From Triops longicaudatus (lineage: Eukaryota > Arthropoda > Branchiopoda > Notostraca > Triopsidae): 64,000 bases of DNA. The stretch spans positions 62,001 to 126,000 of the forward strand of contig JAGQDJ010000019.1 in the NCBI GenBank assembly GCA_022885665.1. Reading direction: 5' to 3'. Position 1 is the first letter of the stretch; each line of letters starts with the position of its first letter. Under the pieces are notes generated by a model. That model made no database searches and was not told where the DNA came from. It saw nothing but the letters and a program-made list of their open reading frames with translations. Shown one piece after another: positions 51,151 through 63,700 of this stretch. Position numbers and translations under genes: made by a program.

Positions 51151-52481
51151 AGACAGCAATACTGGAGTTGAATAACGTTCGTAAGCAGTCTATGACTTAA
51201 TGCGAGAAATCTTTACAATGACCACACCACAAATGCTAAGCAAGCCTGCAACATCGAGGCATATCCCCGTCGGCATGGCATGACACACGTCACATCTTCC
51301 CATTCACGCACCCCATGAAAAAGATATGCAAAAGAAATCCCACGAGACCTGAAAAACCTTGGCTCATCATCTTTTTGACTTCTGGAGAAATTCGCTTTAG
51401 TTCTCCCACATTCCTGGTAGCAATTCTTTCGCATGAAAGTATTGGCGGCTCAACGAAGAGCTTACACCCCCGAAAAAAAGAAAATGTGCGGAGAAGAGCG
51501 GAGAATCAAAAGAAGAAATCGTTGTAATCAAAGAAACGTAAATCCTAGCTTTGTGAAGAAATCAGGGAGACTGGGGCAGAAGTTGTCCCCGAGCTTGACA
51601 TTGCTATTATAACATCGTCGAAGGGAAAATCCTGACAATGGGAGAAGTGTCAATGGAAGCAGACATGCACTTACGAGAATGGGGAGCGATGCATTTTTTT
51701 CCTTTCTTTTGTGTAGCCACGTTTTGTATGACTTTTTAGGCTTTCATTTACTGTTTGTTTTCTTTAAGCTGTTGATTTTAGTAGGGGAGGAAGAAAAAAT
51801 GTAACCAGGGTCGCTCTTTCATGGAAATAGCTGGCGGAAAATTTTCTGCGGAGATACGTTTGCCTTTTTGTTGGGGGAGAATGTTCGTTACAGAAGGCCG
51901 AAATACATTGAGTTAATTGAACCTTCAACGTGGTTACGCGTTGCTTTTATTATGCTCGGTGGAGAACATTATGGGAGCGGTCATTTGTCGAAACGTGTGA
52001 AATACGTATCTGCGTGTCCCTTCAGCGTTGGTGGTTTGTGCGTGCTAACGCTGCACAACTGTAAGGGAAATATGATACGAGAGGAATCTCATTTACGCTA
52101 TTCCGTCCAAGCGGTTTTGCTGGATTTTACATGCGCGGTCTCAATACTCGCGAAAAGAATCAAAACCTCCTCGTTTTCTTAAACCTACATGTTCTTACTG
52201 TACGGGAGGGATATTTGTAGCAGAAAAAAACGTACACATTAACACTGCATTTTATTAGTCGATAAACTATAAGATTGGTTAAATACGAATGAGAGGAAAG
52301 GTAATTTCACGATATTTTGAATCCTGCGGTTAAATATGTGTAGACGCGGATTGGTGCTTCAATGCTACTGGCGCTGCGATCGCCCAGTGAAAAACATACA
52401 CGCTTAATTTCTTAAGTTTGCTTCTAAGTAAGAGGACTGTTCTTTCTGGTGTCGGGATTTGTGTGTCTGAAGAGTGTGAAA
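51151..52481. other. intergenic region, UPF1 3' end to p24 gene
   Basis: It contains the UPF1 3' UTR and the p24 promoter and leader. The frames at 51315 and 51868 have no recognisable motif, and no clear core promoter elements were found. Confidence 0.55.
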
Positions 52482-53457
52482 ATGTTGATATTAGTTTTTT
52501 CGCTGTTTTTATGTGGTATTTCTTATGCAGTAGATATTAGCCGTGAATTTACTGTCAATGTAGAAGCAGGGCGAGACGAGTGTTTTTATATGCCAGTCCA
52601 AAGAGGCCAATACTTGGATGTCGAATATCAAGTAAGGACCAATTCTTATCGTTTTGTTTACTTGTACTGTATTGTAATTTTCATCTCTACTGTTCTAGGT
52701 AATTGACGGTGAGCAAGGCGATATTGACATTGATTTCTTCTTATTGACACCGACGGGTCGATTATTGGTTTCGGAGGCGAGAAAGTCAGATAGTTCTCAT
52801 CGGTATGTTCCTTTTTTAACTTCGATTTTATTAAAGACATAAAAATATTTTCTAGTCATCAAGCGGATGAAGATGGAGACTATCGCGTCTGTTTCGACAA
52901 CACTTTTAGTACAATTAATAGCAAAACTGTCTATTTTGAAATCAATGTCGAAAGTGACGACGATGACAGGAGAGCGGAAGAGGACGTATGGGGAGAGAAC
53001 GGTTATTTTGCAGGATTGGCCCCGGAAGAAGTTTTAGATATTAAAGTTCAAGATATTAAGGCAAGTTCTTCCACATTCCGCCGTTGCTTTCGCTAATGCT
53101 GTTGTTTTAAAAACGTACAGGACACTGTAGCCAGAGTAAGAGGAAATTTGATGAAAACTCAGCATTACCAGGATCAATTGCGTGCTTTTGAAGCCAGAGA
53201 TCGTAACATTGCGGAGTCAAACTTCACAAGAGTAAACTACTGGTCAATGGTCCAGATTGCTGCCATGATTGGCTTAGGTTTTATACAGGTAATTTCCTTA
53301 TTCCTCCTATAATTTTTAGTCATATTTATTGCTTACTTATCTTATACATATCTGTCGTCAAAAATTGGTTTCCTAGGTAGTGATGGTGAGGAGTCTTTTT
53401 GACGATAAGTCACGCGTTCATCGCATTTGGAAGAAGACGTCCTCGTGGAACTCATAG
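52482..53457 (+). CDS. transmembrane emp24 domain (p24/TMED) cargo receptor
   Basis: Type I membrane protein of COPI/COPII vesicles. Exons 52482-52631, 52699-52802, 52856-53060, 53121-53288, 53377-53457; 235 residues. Order: signal peptide (MLILVFSLFLCGISYA); GOLD domain with VNVEAGRDECFYMPVQRGQY, a VIDGEQGDIDIDFFLLTP strand and GDYRVCFDNTFS; a helical region (DTVARVRGNLMKTQHYQDQL); the conserved ESNFTRVNYWSMVQ; and one membrane segment (IAAMIGLGFIQVVMV). The cytosolic tail RSLFDDKSRVHRIWKK extends several residues past the dilysine. The SLFDDK start and the overall pattern suggest the p24-gamma (TMED1/3/5/7 or insect logjam-like) group, but the subgroup is not certain. Intron 3 uses a GC donor (AAG/GCAAGT), forced by phase. 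It converges with the carboxypeptidase gene. Confidence 0.93.
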
Positions 53458-54200
53458 GGACCGAACTTTTTATAAAGGGAGTTTTTGCACTTAAAAAGTG
53501 TGTTCGGGTGTCTGGTTTCTCTTTATTTCCTCCCAAACACTGTTTTATATTTAGGCTGAATACGAATTGCCTAATTACTTCCCAAAAGTGATCGTCTTTG
53601 AGACGCGGCCAGTCCGTTTGGTGACGCTATAGGATCAGTCTTTTTCCTTTTTTTTAATTTTGCAGTTATCCTTTCTGTTACAGTTTGCTGTGCGGTTTTA
53701 AAACAAAAAGCAATAGGTAAATTGAATTGAACTTTTATCATCGAATCCATCTTTTGATTGAGCGAAATGAATAAGGCGCTCCTGAACATGTATTGCGTGC
53801 CATATGTATGCGTGCCTGGTACTCAGTGTAACAGGTGTGCATGTACTAGTCATCCTCCACTTAACTCATGAAAGCACAAATGCGGACAGGACCGTGTTGT
53901 GAATTTGTTACATGGTGGACGGATATTTGCACAAATACAGTGAAAAAGCCTTTTGTGAAAAGCCTATGATATTTTGAACAATTAGAAGGCAGTAATTTGT
54001 AGAAGGCATTGAAAATAAGTAAAAATTGGTCAATAGCGTGAGCCAAGCTCGATGCCGTGAGGCTTACAGAATGCTTATTTCAATCGTAACTCAGTTCACT
54101 GTCACATGTACGCCAATTAATCAATCAAAAACCTCAATTAATTTATCTTTCAATCAATTGTTGGAAGGCTTATGCTTGATTAGGCGTTAAAAGTGTTACG
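53458..54200. other. convergent intergenic region, p24 3' end to CCP6 3' end
   Basis: Only the 3' UTRs of two convergent genes are expected here. No RNA gene or repeat was recognised. Confidence 0.6.
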
Positions 54201-57002
54201 CTACAAACTGTCTGAGTAAGAAGCTACCGTTTTTCTTCGGCGATTATTCAGATTGGTTCTTATACCTATGATGTCGCTTCGGCTTTTTGCCAAACTGCTG
54301 AAGTCGATAATAGACACACCTGCCGACCGGGACCCATTACTTTCGATAGACTCGCAGGAGAGTAAACTGGTCCATAAAACTGAATTCCGTGATATCGTTC
54401 CGCCACCTCCAACTTTCCGCACGTCATCATTGCGGTGAACAAACTTGCGTCCTTTGTTTTTGCCATCCGGAATCGCTCCTATTTCGGGAGCAATAATACT
54501 TAGCTTGTTAAGATTGTGGCTAGCGAACGACTCTTTGTCTTGCAACGTCGGGAACTCAATGGGCGAAGGTGACGAGCACTGCTCCGAGTTCCGCTCTATT
54601 CCTTTGATTTTTCTGGGTTTGTACGAATGGGGAGGGAACCGTACGCGATTGGGAGGCGGCAGCAAACAGGCAGGATAGTTGGACGGAATGTGATTGAGAA
54701 GTTTATAGTACTCCAAGAAAGCTCTCGCTAAGTTACGTCCAAGTCTGAGATCTGAAATTTTACAATATTTTCGTATGGGTATTATACAACACTTTTCTCG
54801 TGGGTATTTCTTGAAATGTCGTCAACGATTTCATTAACCCATACACATGTTTCTAACACTTTTTGATAGTAAGTTTTAATATATATGATATATATTACTT
54901 TACTAAAATATTGCATAGCATTCAAGATATCATGAATCGAAAACTTGGTGCCAAAAAGAAAATACTGGAACATTTACTAGTATGGATAAGAAACAGTTCA
55001 CGACATTTCTCATGTGACCTGCAATGTAAATTTTTATTAGGGAAGGAATATAGTCTAGTTTTAAGGAATAAAGTGGAAATTAATTAAATTAACAAGTAAA
55101 GTAAATGGAAACGAATTATTTGTTTACAAGTCTCTTCCGTGTAAAGGGTCACCGTGTCGGACCCGGCGAGTTGATAGCCCATCATGGAGACATTAAAAGT
55201 GTAGACATTCACCGAGTCCTTGAGGTTCTCACAAAGGTATCTGCGGCAACAACATGTTAAGCTTAAACTAGTTCGCGTGCTGCTTCATTTACCTTCTGGC
55301 AGTTCCGGCCTTCAAGGCATCCCTATTGTATAGGCAGTTGGCTTGACAAAAATCTTCGGCCAAGGGAGCTAATAGCTTCGGGAAAAGTAAGTGTCTTTCG
55401 TATCTACATTGAACAGCCGTTTCTTTATGTTAGCTTTAGGATAGAATGTAAATATGGAGTCGTGTGTTGGAACATACCTTAGAAAATCCTCGTACGTGTT
55501 TCCGTATACAAAAGCACCCAAAAGACTGTTATGGGCGTGGATGTCAATGACGAAGTCGAGTCCAGCATTCTGGAAGTTCAAACAAAATTAAAAGCTTTGT
55601 TCTAAGCTACTGTTTGCAAGTTACGGCGTATACCTTGTCGGCATCGAGCTCTTTAATCTTCGAGTACACAGCATGGAGACAAGGATGAGCCCATTGTGAA
55701 TAGTCGTGCCAAGCACGGTTGAGGTCGGCACCTATCAAAGAGCATCTTTGGTTACCCAGGAAGACACCGTCCGGATTCATCATCGGAATGACACGGAAAA
55801 CTAAAAATTCCCGTAGTGTCACTGCGATCGGGTGGTTGCTAATGATAAATTCCATCAAGCCTGCAAAGAGAAGCAACGCTAATTAACATTCAAGAAGTCT
55901 ACGTCGGACTACGCTGTAACACCTTGGCAAACGAACGACGTGGGTGTTTCGCCCGGGTGATTTCTTGCCATGATAAAAATAGTTTTAAGTTTTTTATTGC
56001 CTTGTAAATTCCCCGGGTTCGTAATGGTAATCATTTCTATTGGTCGTTTTTGCTGTAACAACGGAGATAATTAGGACTTGGTGTTGGGCTCAAAGCGTAG
56101 TTTACCAAGCTGTGACCTATAATGTCACGTTGGAAGTGAGGCTGCGCTTTGTCTTCCAATATACTTAAGATGGCTTGGCATCGTGAATAGGAATAAGGGT
56201 ATCCTAAAGCAAACTGGTAGACGTCTTCTTCTCGGTCAAAGGCGAAAGCAAAGCTAAGGACGTAGTGATTCGTATGATGAAAGGACTTGTGATAAAAAAC
56301 TTGCTCGGGCGGCAGACGAGTCCTTTTTTACGAGAATGTATTACATTATTTACGGTTTGTGTGGTAAAATAAAAGAAGCTTGTACCATCGCTGTCGGCTG
56401 GTAGACTTTACTAATGGAGTCATTCCGTCACGGAAGAGCGTTTGGGTTTTGCTGAAATTGATGATGTTGAAAATGATTTTCTGAAATGTAAATAGCAAAG
56501 TATCGAGTATTTTAAATCAGTTCAAGGTCATGTTGAAACCAAGTACGGAAATAGTACTAACTTGGTCGGTTCTCACGTTATCCACAGTGAAATTAAACCA
56601 GAAGCGATAGCGTGGATTACAAGTATCGGGCCGGATATAAAGGTCATATTCGTATTCCGTAACGTGATCCACCTTGCCCAGGTTACCTGTACATAAATTT
56701 TTTTGTTTCTTAGCTGAAAACGCGTTTAATTGTAGGAAACACACCTGTTTCGAAGGAGGCATCGAAACATAAGTGGCCTTTCTTGGCCTTACCGGAATGG
56801 CCTGGTGGACGAAGTACGACACGATTAACGTTGCCCATACCTCCCTCTTCATCGCTGTCGTCACTTTCTGCAAGATAGCAAAGTATCGGATAGCTGGTGA
56901 GTGGTTACGTACACTCACTGTAGGACAACAGAGATTAGTGTCGAATGTACCAGCCCGCTGAAAGATATTAGTATGTTCAAGTGGATCGTAGCCGTCGAAC
57001 AT
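54201..57002 (-). CDS. AGBL4: cytosolic carboxypeptidase, CCP6/AGBL4 type, with altered catalytic residue
   Basis: M14-family metallocarboxypeptidase; relatives trim glutamate chains from tubulin. Minus-strand exons: 57002-56951, 56867-56745, 56686-56562, 56480-56386, 56322-56106, 56052-55923, 55860-55634, 55569-55478, 55403-55293, 55240-55128, 54751-54201; 611 residues (human AGBL4 about 503). The CCP N-domain has KKGHLCFDASFETGNLG and YDLYIRPDTCNPRYRFWFNF. The catalytic domain has HPGET (zinc His and Glu), NPDGVFLGNQRCS, DLNRAW, and DIHAHN (zinc His). The catalytic Glu, in YTLEVS in the human protein, is Asn here (VYTFNVSMMGY), so activity is doubtful. LGRNLARAFLEYYKL ends the domain. The C-terminal tail (about 170 residues) is longer than in vertebrates and low-complexity. 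The first exon and its ATG are tentative: the GTACAT donor fits by phase only. Confidence 0.92.
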
Positions 57003-60000
57003 CTTGATTCCTCGGGAATACGTGGAAGAAAGGTTTTGGGTGTTCACGGGGACAAGTGCATTTGTACAGTACCTGTCACAGGGTCTTGGCAAGCTCCTTT
57101 TATAGAGCAGGATTGTTTGCCGTGACTTGTCCTGACCATTAAAGTGTGCGCTTGCAAACATTGGACCCCGTAATTTCAAAAAGCCATACCATTACGACCA
57201 AATTGTTCAACTATTACCTTTTCCCTTTGCCGAGTTGATTTTTTATATGGCTTACCAGCCTGGCAGTTTGTACCAATCAACATCAAGGATTTTAAGGGTA
57301 CAAACACACGCATAGTTTGCTTATGGAGATTAACAAAACCATAGTAGTAATTTGGGACTCCTTTATGTGTTTGGGGCTATTGTGCATTCAAGATACTTTC
57401 AAAAGCGTGCTCTGTTTTGTAGGAGTTGTATTTTAAAGGTGTTCACAGTCGCCTAGGAAATGTTTTGCCAAAGCGCGTTGTTTTGTGCAAGTCTTTCAGG
57501 TTGTGTTCTGTGCCAATACTAAAGAGGTAAAACTATTTTACCTGCGTGATCGCCCATTGTCTGATTGGCGCGGAGATAAACCGACAGTCACAAATACGAT
57601 CTCCAGTAGGAAAATTGGAAATTTTAACAAAATCTTGCTACTACTTTTGCGGGGGACAGTAAAAAGTTTTCCACGGTCAAGCGATCGTGCTTAGTGTCCC
57701 GGAAACGACAAAACTTTCTTGCGAGTCCGTAATCTAGTTGGAGAAATGCAAATGGAAAGGCGCCCCTGATGACGGTGTGGGGAACTAAGTTTGGTCTTTT
57801 ATTGATCCGAGCAATGAATTCTAGATGCTCGCTGGCGGACTCAGGCACACATATATTCCCCCTTTTTTCAACACTTGTCAATGACTATCTCTAAGCACGC
57901 CAACGGCGAAACGACCAGAGAAAAACTATGTATATTTTATAGTAATACGTAATTGTAAGAAACCTAATGCATTTTATTGACAGGATGAGTCAGAAAATTC
58001 GGCACTACATCTATCACAGCGTATTATTCGTGTGAATCTGCGGGAGATTTTATGCGCAATTTGATAAACTGAATATATAGTGGGTTCATTTCTTATAAGC
58101 GTATCATTTACGTTCTTCTTTCCATAAGAGATAATATGGTCCATTTCCGAATTCTGACCGACAATACGTTTAATGTCAATCGACATCTGTAGAGAAACAC
58201 GTCGCGAGGCCTTGTCGCGCTTGTGTCACTACTCTTCGTCCTCCAGCTACGCCGTGCTAAACAGTTCCCCAGGACAATAATGCTACACTTTCAGTATTCT
58301 CCGTTGTGGAAACAGAAATTCTGAAAAAGTCACTTAAGTTTATTGTGCCAATGTTATTATTGCTATCTTGCCTAGTCTATTTGACACAAAGTATTGGCCA
58401 CAGGCCTAGGTCGAAGCGCCGAAGTTCGGCGTGGTCGACCTTCGCGCCATTTGGTTGCCGGGTTCGGCCAGAGAAGGTTGTGTTAGCTCTAGCTCTTGTA
58501 TTGTCTGCTCAGTTTTTCAGTTCTGTTCTACCCTTTATGTTGGGCCACAGCAACCTTCTTTGGTTTCCGTTGACTTTCAGTTTCTAAGTTTTAGACGTGT
58601 GTTTTTACTCCTTCGAGTTTTCGGACACGAGAAACCTTAGGTTTCCCTCCAAAGAACAGACGGTAAGTCGGGCCCCTTTTATTTTTTTTTCGTACACCCT
58701 CCGTAGCTTTTTTGCCTTTGATCAATACGAGTCCCTATTGAAGGATCCCCGAGCGGCTTGTAAGCGGAAGCGCTCAGGTATTTCTGGCATGTGCAAAATA
58801 CTCTTATTCATTCTAAACTGTTCGCTGTGGAGTCTTTTGTCGGAGTAATCTTCGTTTGGTTGGCTTTCTGCCCATTTTTCGTAGCCTTCTACATGGCAGT
58901 TACACATACGCTATCGAGATTTATTGCGTGTTTCTTTCGGAAAGTTTTCAGTCCAGAGGTAGTTTTCTGTTCATTTCTGTAACTTCGCAACACAAAGAAG
59001 GAGGAGAAACTGGTCCAATAACGCGGCCAAGGCTGATCTCGGTGGAACTCCACGTTCGAGCAATTCTAGCCCAAAAATCTTCGCATTCGCTGTGAATAGG
59101 ACGCGCTGGGTGCCAAGAATGCTGACGTTACGAGTCCAAATCTTACTTTTTCCTACTGCCAAGCCTTGTTACTTTTAAACTTATTGCAGCTACTGTTTTA
59201 ACATCCGCAAAGTTTATACTAGTTGAAAACTTGGCCGAGGCTGTATCCTTTTCTATCGTCAGTAATTATTGACAAGCAGCTGTCGTTGGAAAGAAGCCAT
59301 CTGTGCAGCCTACAGTGAGCACAGGATCGGGCCCCGTGTTTCGTAAGATGTAAACCCCTACCAAAAAGCGTAGGTTGCAGCTGGCCATCTCTAACCACAC
59401 CATAACCTTTAGCCGTATTAAACCATCGTTTCCAAGCGCTCGACTTTCGTTTATCTACAACGCGACACGAGCCATGACATAAGGGGAAGGAAAGGGAAGC
59501 TTTGTAAAAGTTTTTCCCTGTGCTTCCCAATCCATTTTCATCCCGCTTTGTGTGTACGCCCATTCACTTCATCTTACCTCCCATTCAGTGTATAGCAAAG
59601 GTAACATCTGCTCAGGAGACAGCTGCGATATTTTTCACACGCATTGTGCATATCGCACTTTATATAAACCAGTCCTGACGACGATGCATTACAGTTACCC
59701 ATTTCTTTACTCCTACATACTTGCATAGTTTCTCACGCACTGCGGAAGATTTATAGAAGGTATATACCGATTACTTGCATTGGAAGCTCTTCGAATTATT
59801 TAGGTATAAACATTACAAGATAAATGTATAAATCTCTCGTATTGGAATGCCTAAATTTCTTCCAGATCATATCGCCTAAATGGAAATCTAAAGCTGAAGC
59901 GTTGACGTCAATTCTTATGTGACTCAAGCTTCTGCTTATAAGATGTACCGGATCAATACTAGTATGCGCTTGCGTATTCGAAACAAACCCCCTTCACCCC

Positions 60001-60708
60001 CGTGTTCTTCCGGACGAGCACCGTATACTTCGAACATGGCGCACACAAAGGGTTCCATACACTGTAGAAGAGTTGTTTGGGCATCCGGTATTTACTTGGA
60101 AGATCAAATTGCACTAGTCCTGTGGGGGTTCGGGAAAAAAAGAGCTTTTATATCCTCCGGAAAACTGCATCTTGGTTCCTGTTATCTTTTCGGAACAAAG
60201 ACACAGTTCTCATTGAATAAATAAAATACTCTTCCTACGGGTCCTGCGGGTCTCGCAAGTACTACATGTGCAAAGACTGACAAGGGGAAACCCAAATTTT
60301 CGAGAAAAGAACTGTCAAGTTGGCTACGCGGAGCCATGCATGAAAATTGTGGCAGAAAGTTCCGGTGGCAGCTGTCAGATTAGGAAGTTAGCTTTAGTTC
60401 CCCAAAGTTTTTATTTTTTATTTTTAAGCAAAAGTTTGAGTTCCTTGAATGGTTACGAGCCACTTTTCAGGGAATTTTTCTGCAACAATTACGAACATTT
60501 ACGACGGTTATTTATACCGCGTCAAAGACCTGAATAGTATAAATGCAGCCACGCGATCATGCTAGCGTACGTCAAGTAAGCCATATATTTTCGACAGACG
60601 TGTAGGAGTGACAGAAAAACCCAAGAAAGCGTCAGACATGGCTGGCCCTGTACTAATAAGCACGCGCCGGAGACGCCTTTACTCACATTCGTGTTTATTT
60701 CTTTTCAG
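57003..60708. other. gene-free divergent region between CCP6 and ELAV
   Basis: This should hold both promoters and the untranslated first exon(s) of ELAV. No coding exon was recognised. TATA-like strings occur near 59660 (TTTATATAAA), but no initiator at fixed spacing stands out. Confidence 0.55.
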
Positions 60709-63700
60709 ATTCTTTTGGCCGGTTTTGGACGACCGTTAAAGAAGCGGTTATTGCGAGCCGGGGGACCCCTGAACAGAGATATCAGTAACTAAAATGAACG
60801 CCATGGAAACCATGCCTGCCGCAGTGACGAACGGCGGTCCCATGCACACGCAATTGGGAATCATTCAACCGAATAATGCTCAAAGATCCTTAAAACCTGA
60901 AGACGATGAAAGCAAAACCAATTTAATTGTGAATTACTTGCCTCAAACCATGACCCAAGAAGAAATTAGGTCGTTGTTTGGCTCCATTGGCGAAGTGGAA
61001 AGCTGCAAGCTGATTCGTGACAAGATCACAGGTTAGACATTTATGATAAGCATGTTTTGTCAAAAAATTTTTCCTCTCGCACACTTTTTGCAAAAATGAC
61101 TCTTTACTGTAATGACCTGTTAAAGAGAAAGAATGTTCCTTGATAAAAAGGGAAATGCCGCTTTGCTTGGCGCGGGTGTTTAAAAAGTGACAGAAATGGG
61201 GGAGCGTCTGTCCCTTAAAGGCTCGCAATTTGTCCCTAATTATTGTCGAGACCCACGCTAAGGTGTTTCGTAAAGGCGTTGCTTTTGCCAGAAATATGCG
61301 ACTCATTTGTACCACGCCAAGTGGGGAGCTGCAAACGTTCTTGACTCGGGTTATGCGAGAAAGCTTGCCCCGTGCTACGCTTTAAGACCCCGCATACTTG
61401 GTCTGCGCTCCACAAACACGTTGCTTTTTGTTCTTGTTTTGGCTTCTATCTTCTCACGTTCAGATGTTTGTTCGTTATCCATTGAGTTGGTTAGAAAGCA
61501 ATTATGCCTGCTTGTATTGTGTAACTTCAGTTTGAACTTAGACAAGGTACTGATGGTTTAGGGCAAAGCCTGGGCTATGGATTCGTTAATTATCACCGGG
61601 CGGAAGATGCGGAAAAGGCCATTAACACGCTGAACGGACTCCGTCTGCAAAACAAAACGATCAAGGTAAGCTCCTGCTCTTTTTTATTTTGTTTCATTTA
61701 ATTATTGTTTACTTCGTTGCTTAATTTTGTGATTTATTGATGCCTAATACTATAGTGTAATTTACTATTGTTTTAAAGGTAATGAGTTATGCTTTATTAA
61801 ATTTATCACCAAAACAGAGACTTTAGAAATTATTTAAGAGAGGTACAGACTGGTAAGCATGAAGAAGGCCTAAAAGAAAGCCGAAGTCTGTAATGTGTCG
61901 CAATAACGACATCGACTGCTTCAAACCAACCAATCAATTATGAGTTATGCTCACGCCAATATGAACTTAGAAAAATATTTACTTTTGCCGAGGTATTACT
62001 TGTCCTGCTTCTCATTTAATTTATTTTTATCTTTTCACTTTTAGTTAGTTGGTATTCGCGTTTATTCGACTTCATTTAAATTTATTTTCGTTTCTGTTAT
62101 TATTGTTATTTTTTTCAGTGTCGCTATTTGATGTAGGGCAAGGCAGTTTGACATTTATTGCGAGATATTTAGCCCCTGGCAGTAGATTCGATTTCCCTGG
62201 GCCTTGTAGCTACTTCTGGGAAGGGTTTTTAATTGGTCCGGTTCCATAAGAGCTTCCATGAAAAAACTATATTCGGATGGCCTTTTTTGTGAGTTTGTCG
62301 CCGTATACGTGAAATATTTTCGGCATTTGTCGCGTGGTTCCATTTCTAAATTTACTCCTTCCTGTATATCAGTAGCAGCTATAAGGTAAAAAAATGAGGG
62401 TTTGGCAGCATGTAATGCAAACCCAGTTGTAAATACGAAGACGTTCGAGGAAACACAATGACCGCCCGCGGAATGCACTGGGTTTGATGAGGTGCGGGAC
62501 GCGCGACGTAGGTCGTGGAGTCCGCCAGCAATAAACACGGCGAACACGGCATAGCAGCTGGTCTAGGTACTGATGATCTCGCGGCAGCAGCCCTGCCTGC
62601 CTGCCTGCCTGTCTTGGGGGAACTTGAGATCGAAGGCAAACAAGGAAGACACAGTTGAAGATAACAGTCGAGTAAAATGTTGCCTTGTGTAAGAAGTGAA
62701 GAGTCGTGAAGAGCGTAAGCGTCTGGGGTTAAGCTTGTTGTAAGAAATATGCACTCCGCCTGCGTGTTTTACATGCGTTCTAGCTAAAATTGGAACGTCA
62801 ATAAAGTTTCGCGGGAAATCAACCGTAGCACTGGCTAGTTTGCTCTCTCAAGTTTATACAAACCAGTGGGCAAAAAGTACGCGTGGTTCATGCGATAATA
62901 AAGGTAGTGACGACAAGAAATTAAGCAAGCACAGCTATATAAACGAAACGTTAATGTAAGGGGAGAAACGCAAGATAAGGTCAGTATTTATTCTGCGCTT
63001 AACCCCAGCTCGTTGGCGTTGGAGCGTAAAGCCAAAGCCAAATAAGCTGTGATGCGAGCGGCCCAGGAGCCAAGTTTCCGAAATGCGAGCGAAAGTAAAC
63101 GCCAGTGTTGAGAGAGATGAACGATGGCAGATGACAGCCAGGTCACCGTTGAAGGAGAGGCCGATAGTTTATGGCACGTAAAAGTGTTGGGTAGTGAGCT
63201 AACACAATTTGCGTCGATGTAAGAATGTTTGAACCTTGTGCCAGTGCTAAATATTCCTGCGTAAGTCGAGATTTTATGAAGGTTTTGCTTTGTGTTGACA
63301 GGTATCTTTTGCACGACCCAGCAGCGAATCCATTAAAGGTGCCAACCTGTATGTAAGCGGCATCCCGAAGAATATGTTGCAGTCTGAGTTGGAGAGTTTA
63401 TTTGCTCCTTTTGGGCGTATCATTACCTCACGGATTCTGTGTGACAATATTACAGGTAGAAAATATTATTTTTGCGTTTTCTCCTTGGTTTCCTTTCGCA
63501 AACTTCTAATCTTCTTACAAATATTTCCTTCTCAAAAAGCAGGTTTGTCGAAGGGTGTCGGATTTATTCGCTTTGACCAGCGTTGCGAAGCCGAGCGTGC
63601 CATCCAAAAATTAAATGGCTCCATTCCCGAAGGCCACACTGAGCCCGTTACCGTGAAATTCGCGAATAATCCATCCAACTCCACCAAAGCCTTGGCGCCT

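Noticed and set aside
56773..56961. plus-strand frame over the CCP6 N-terminal exons
   Set aside because: It is antisense to exons that match CCP6 and chain in phase.
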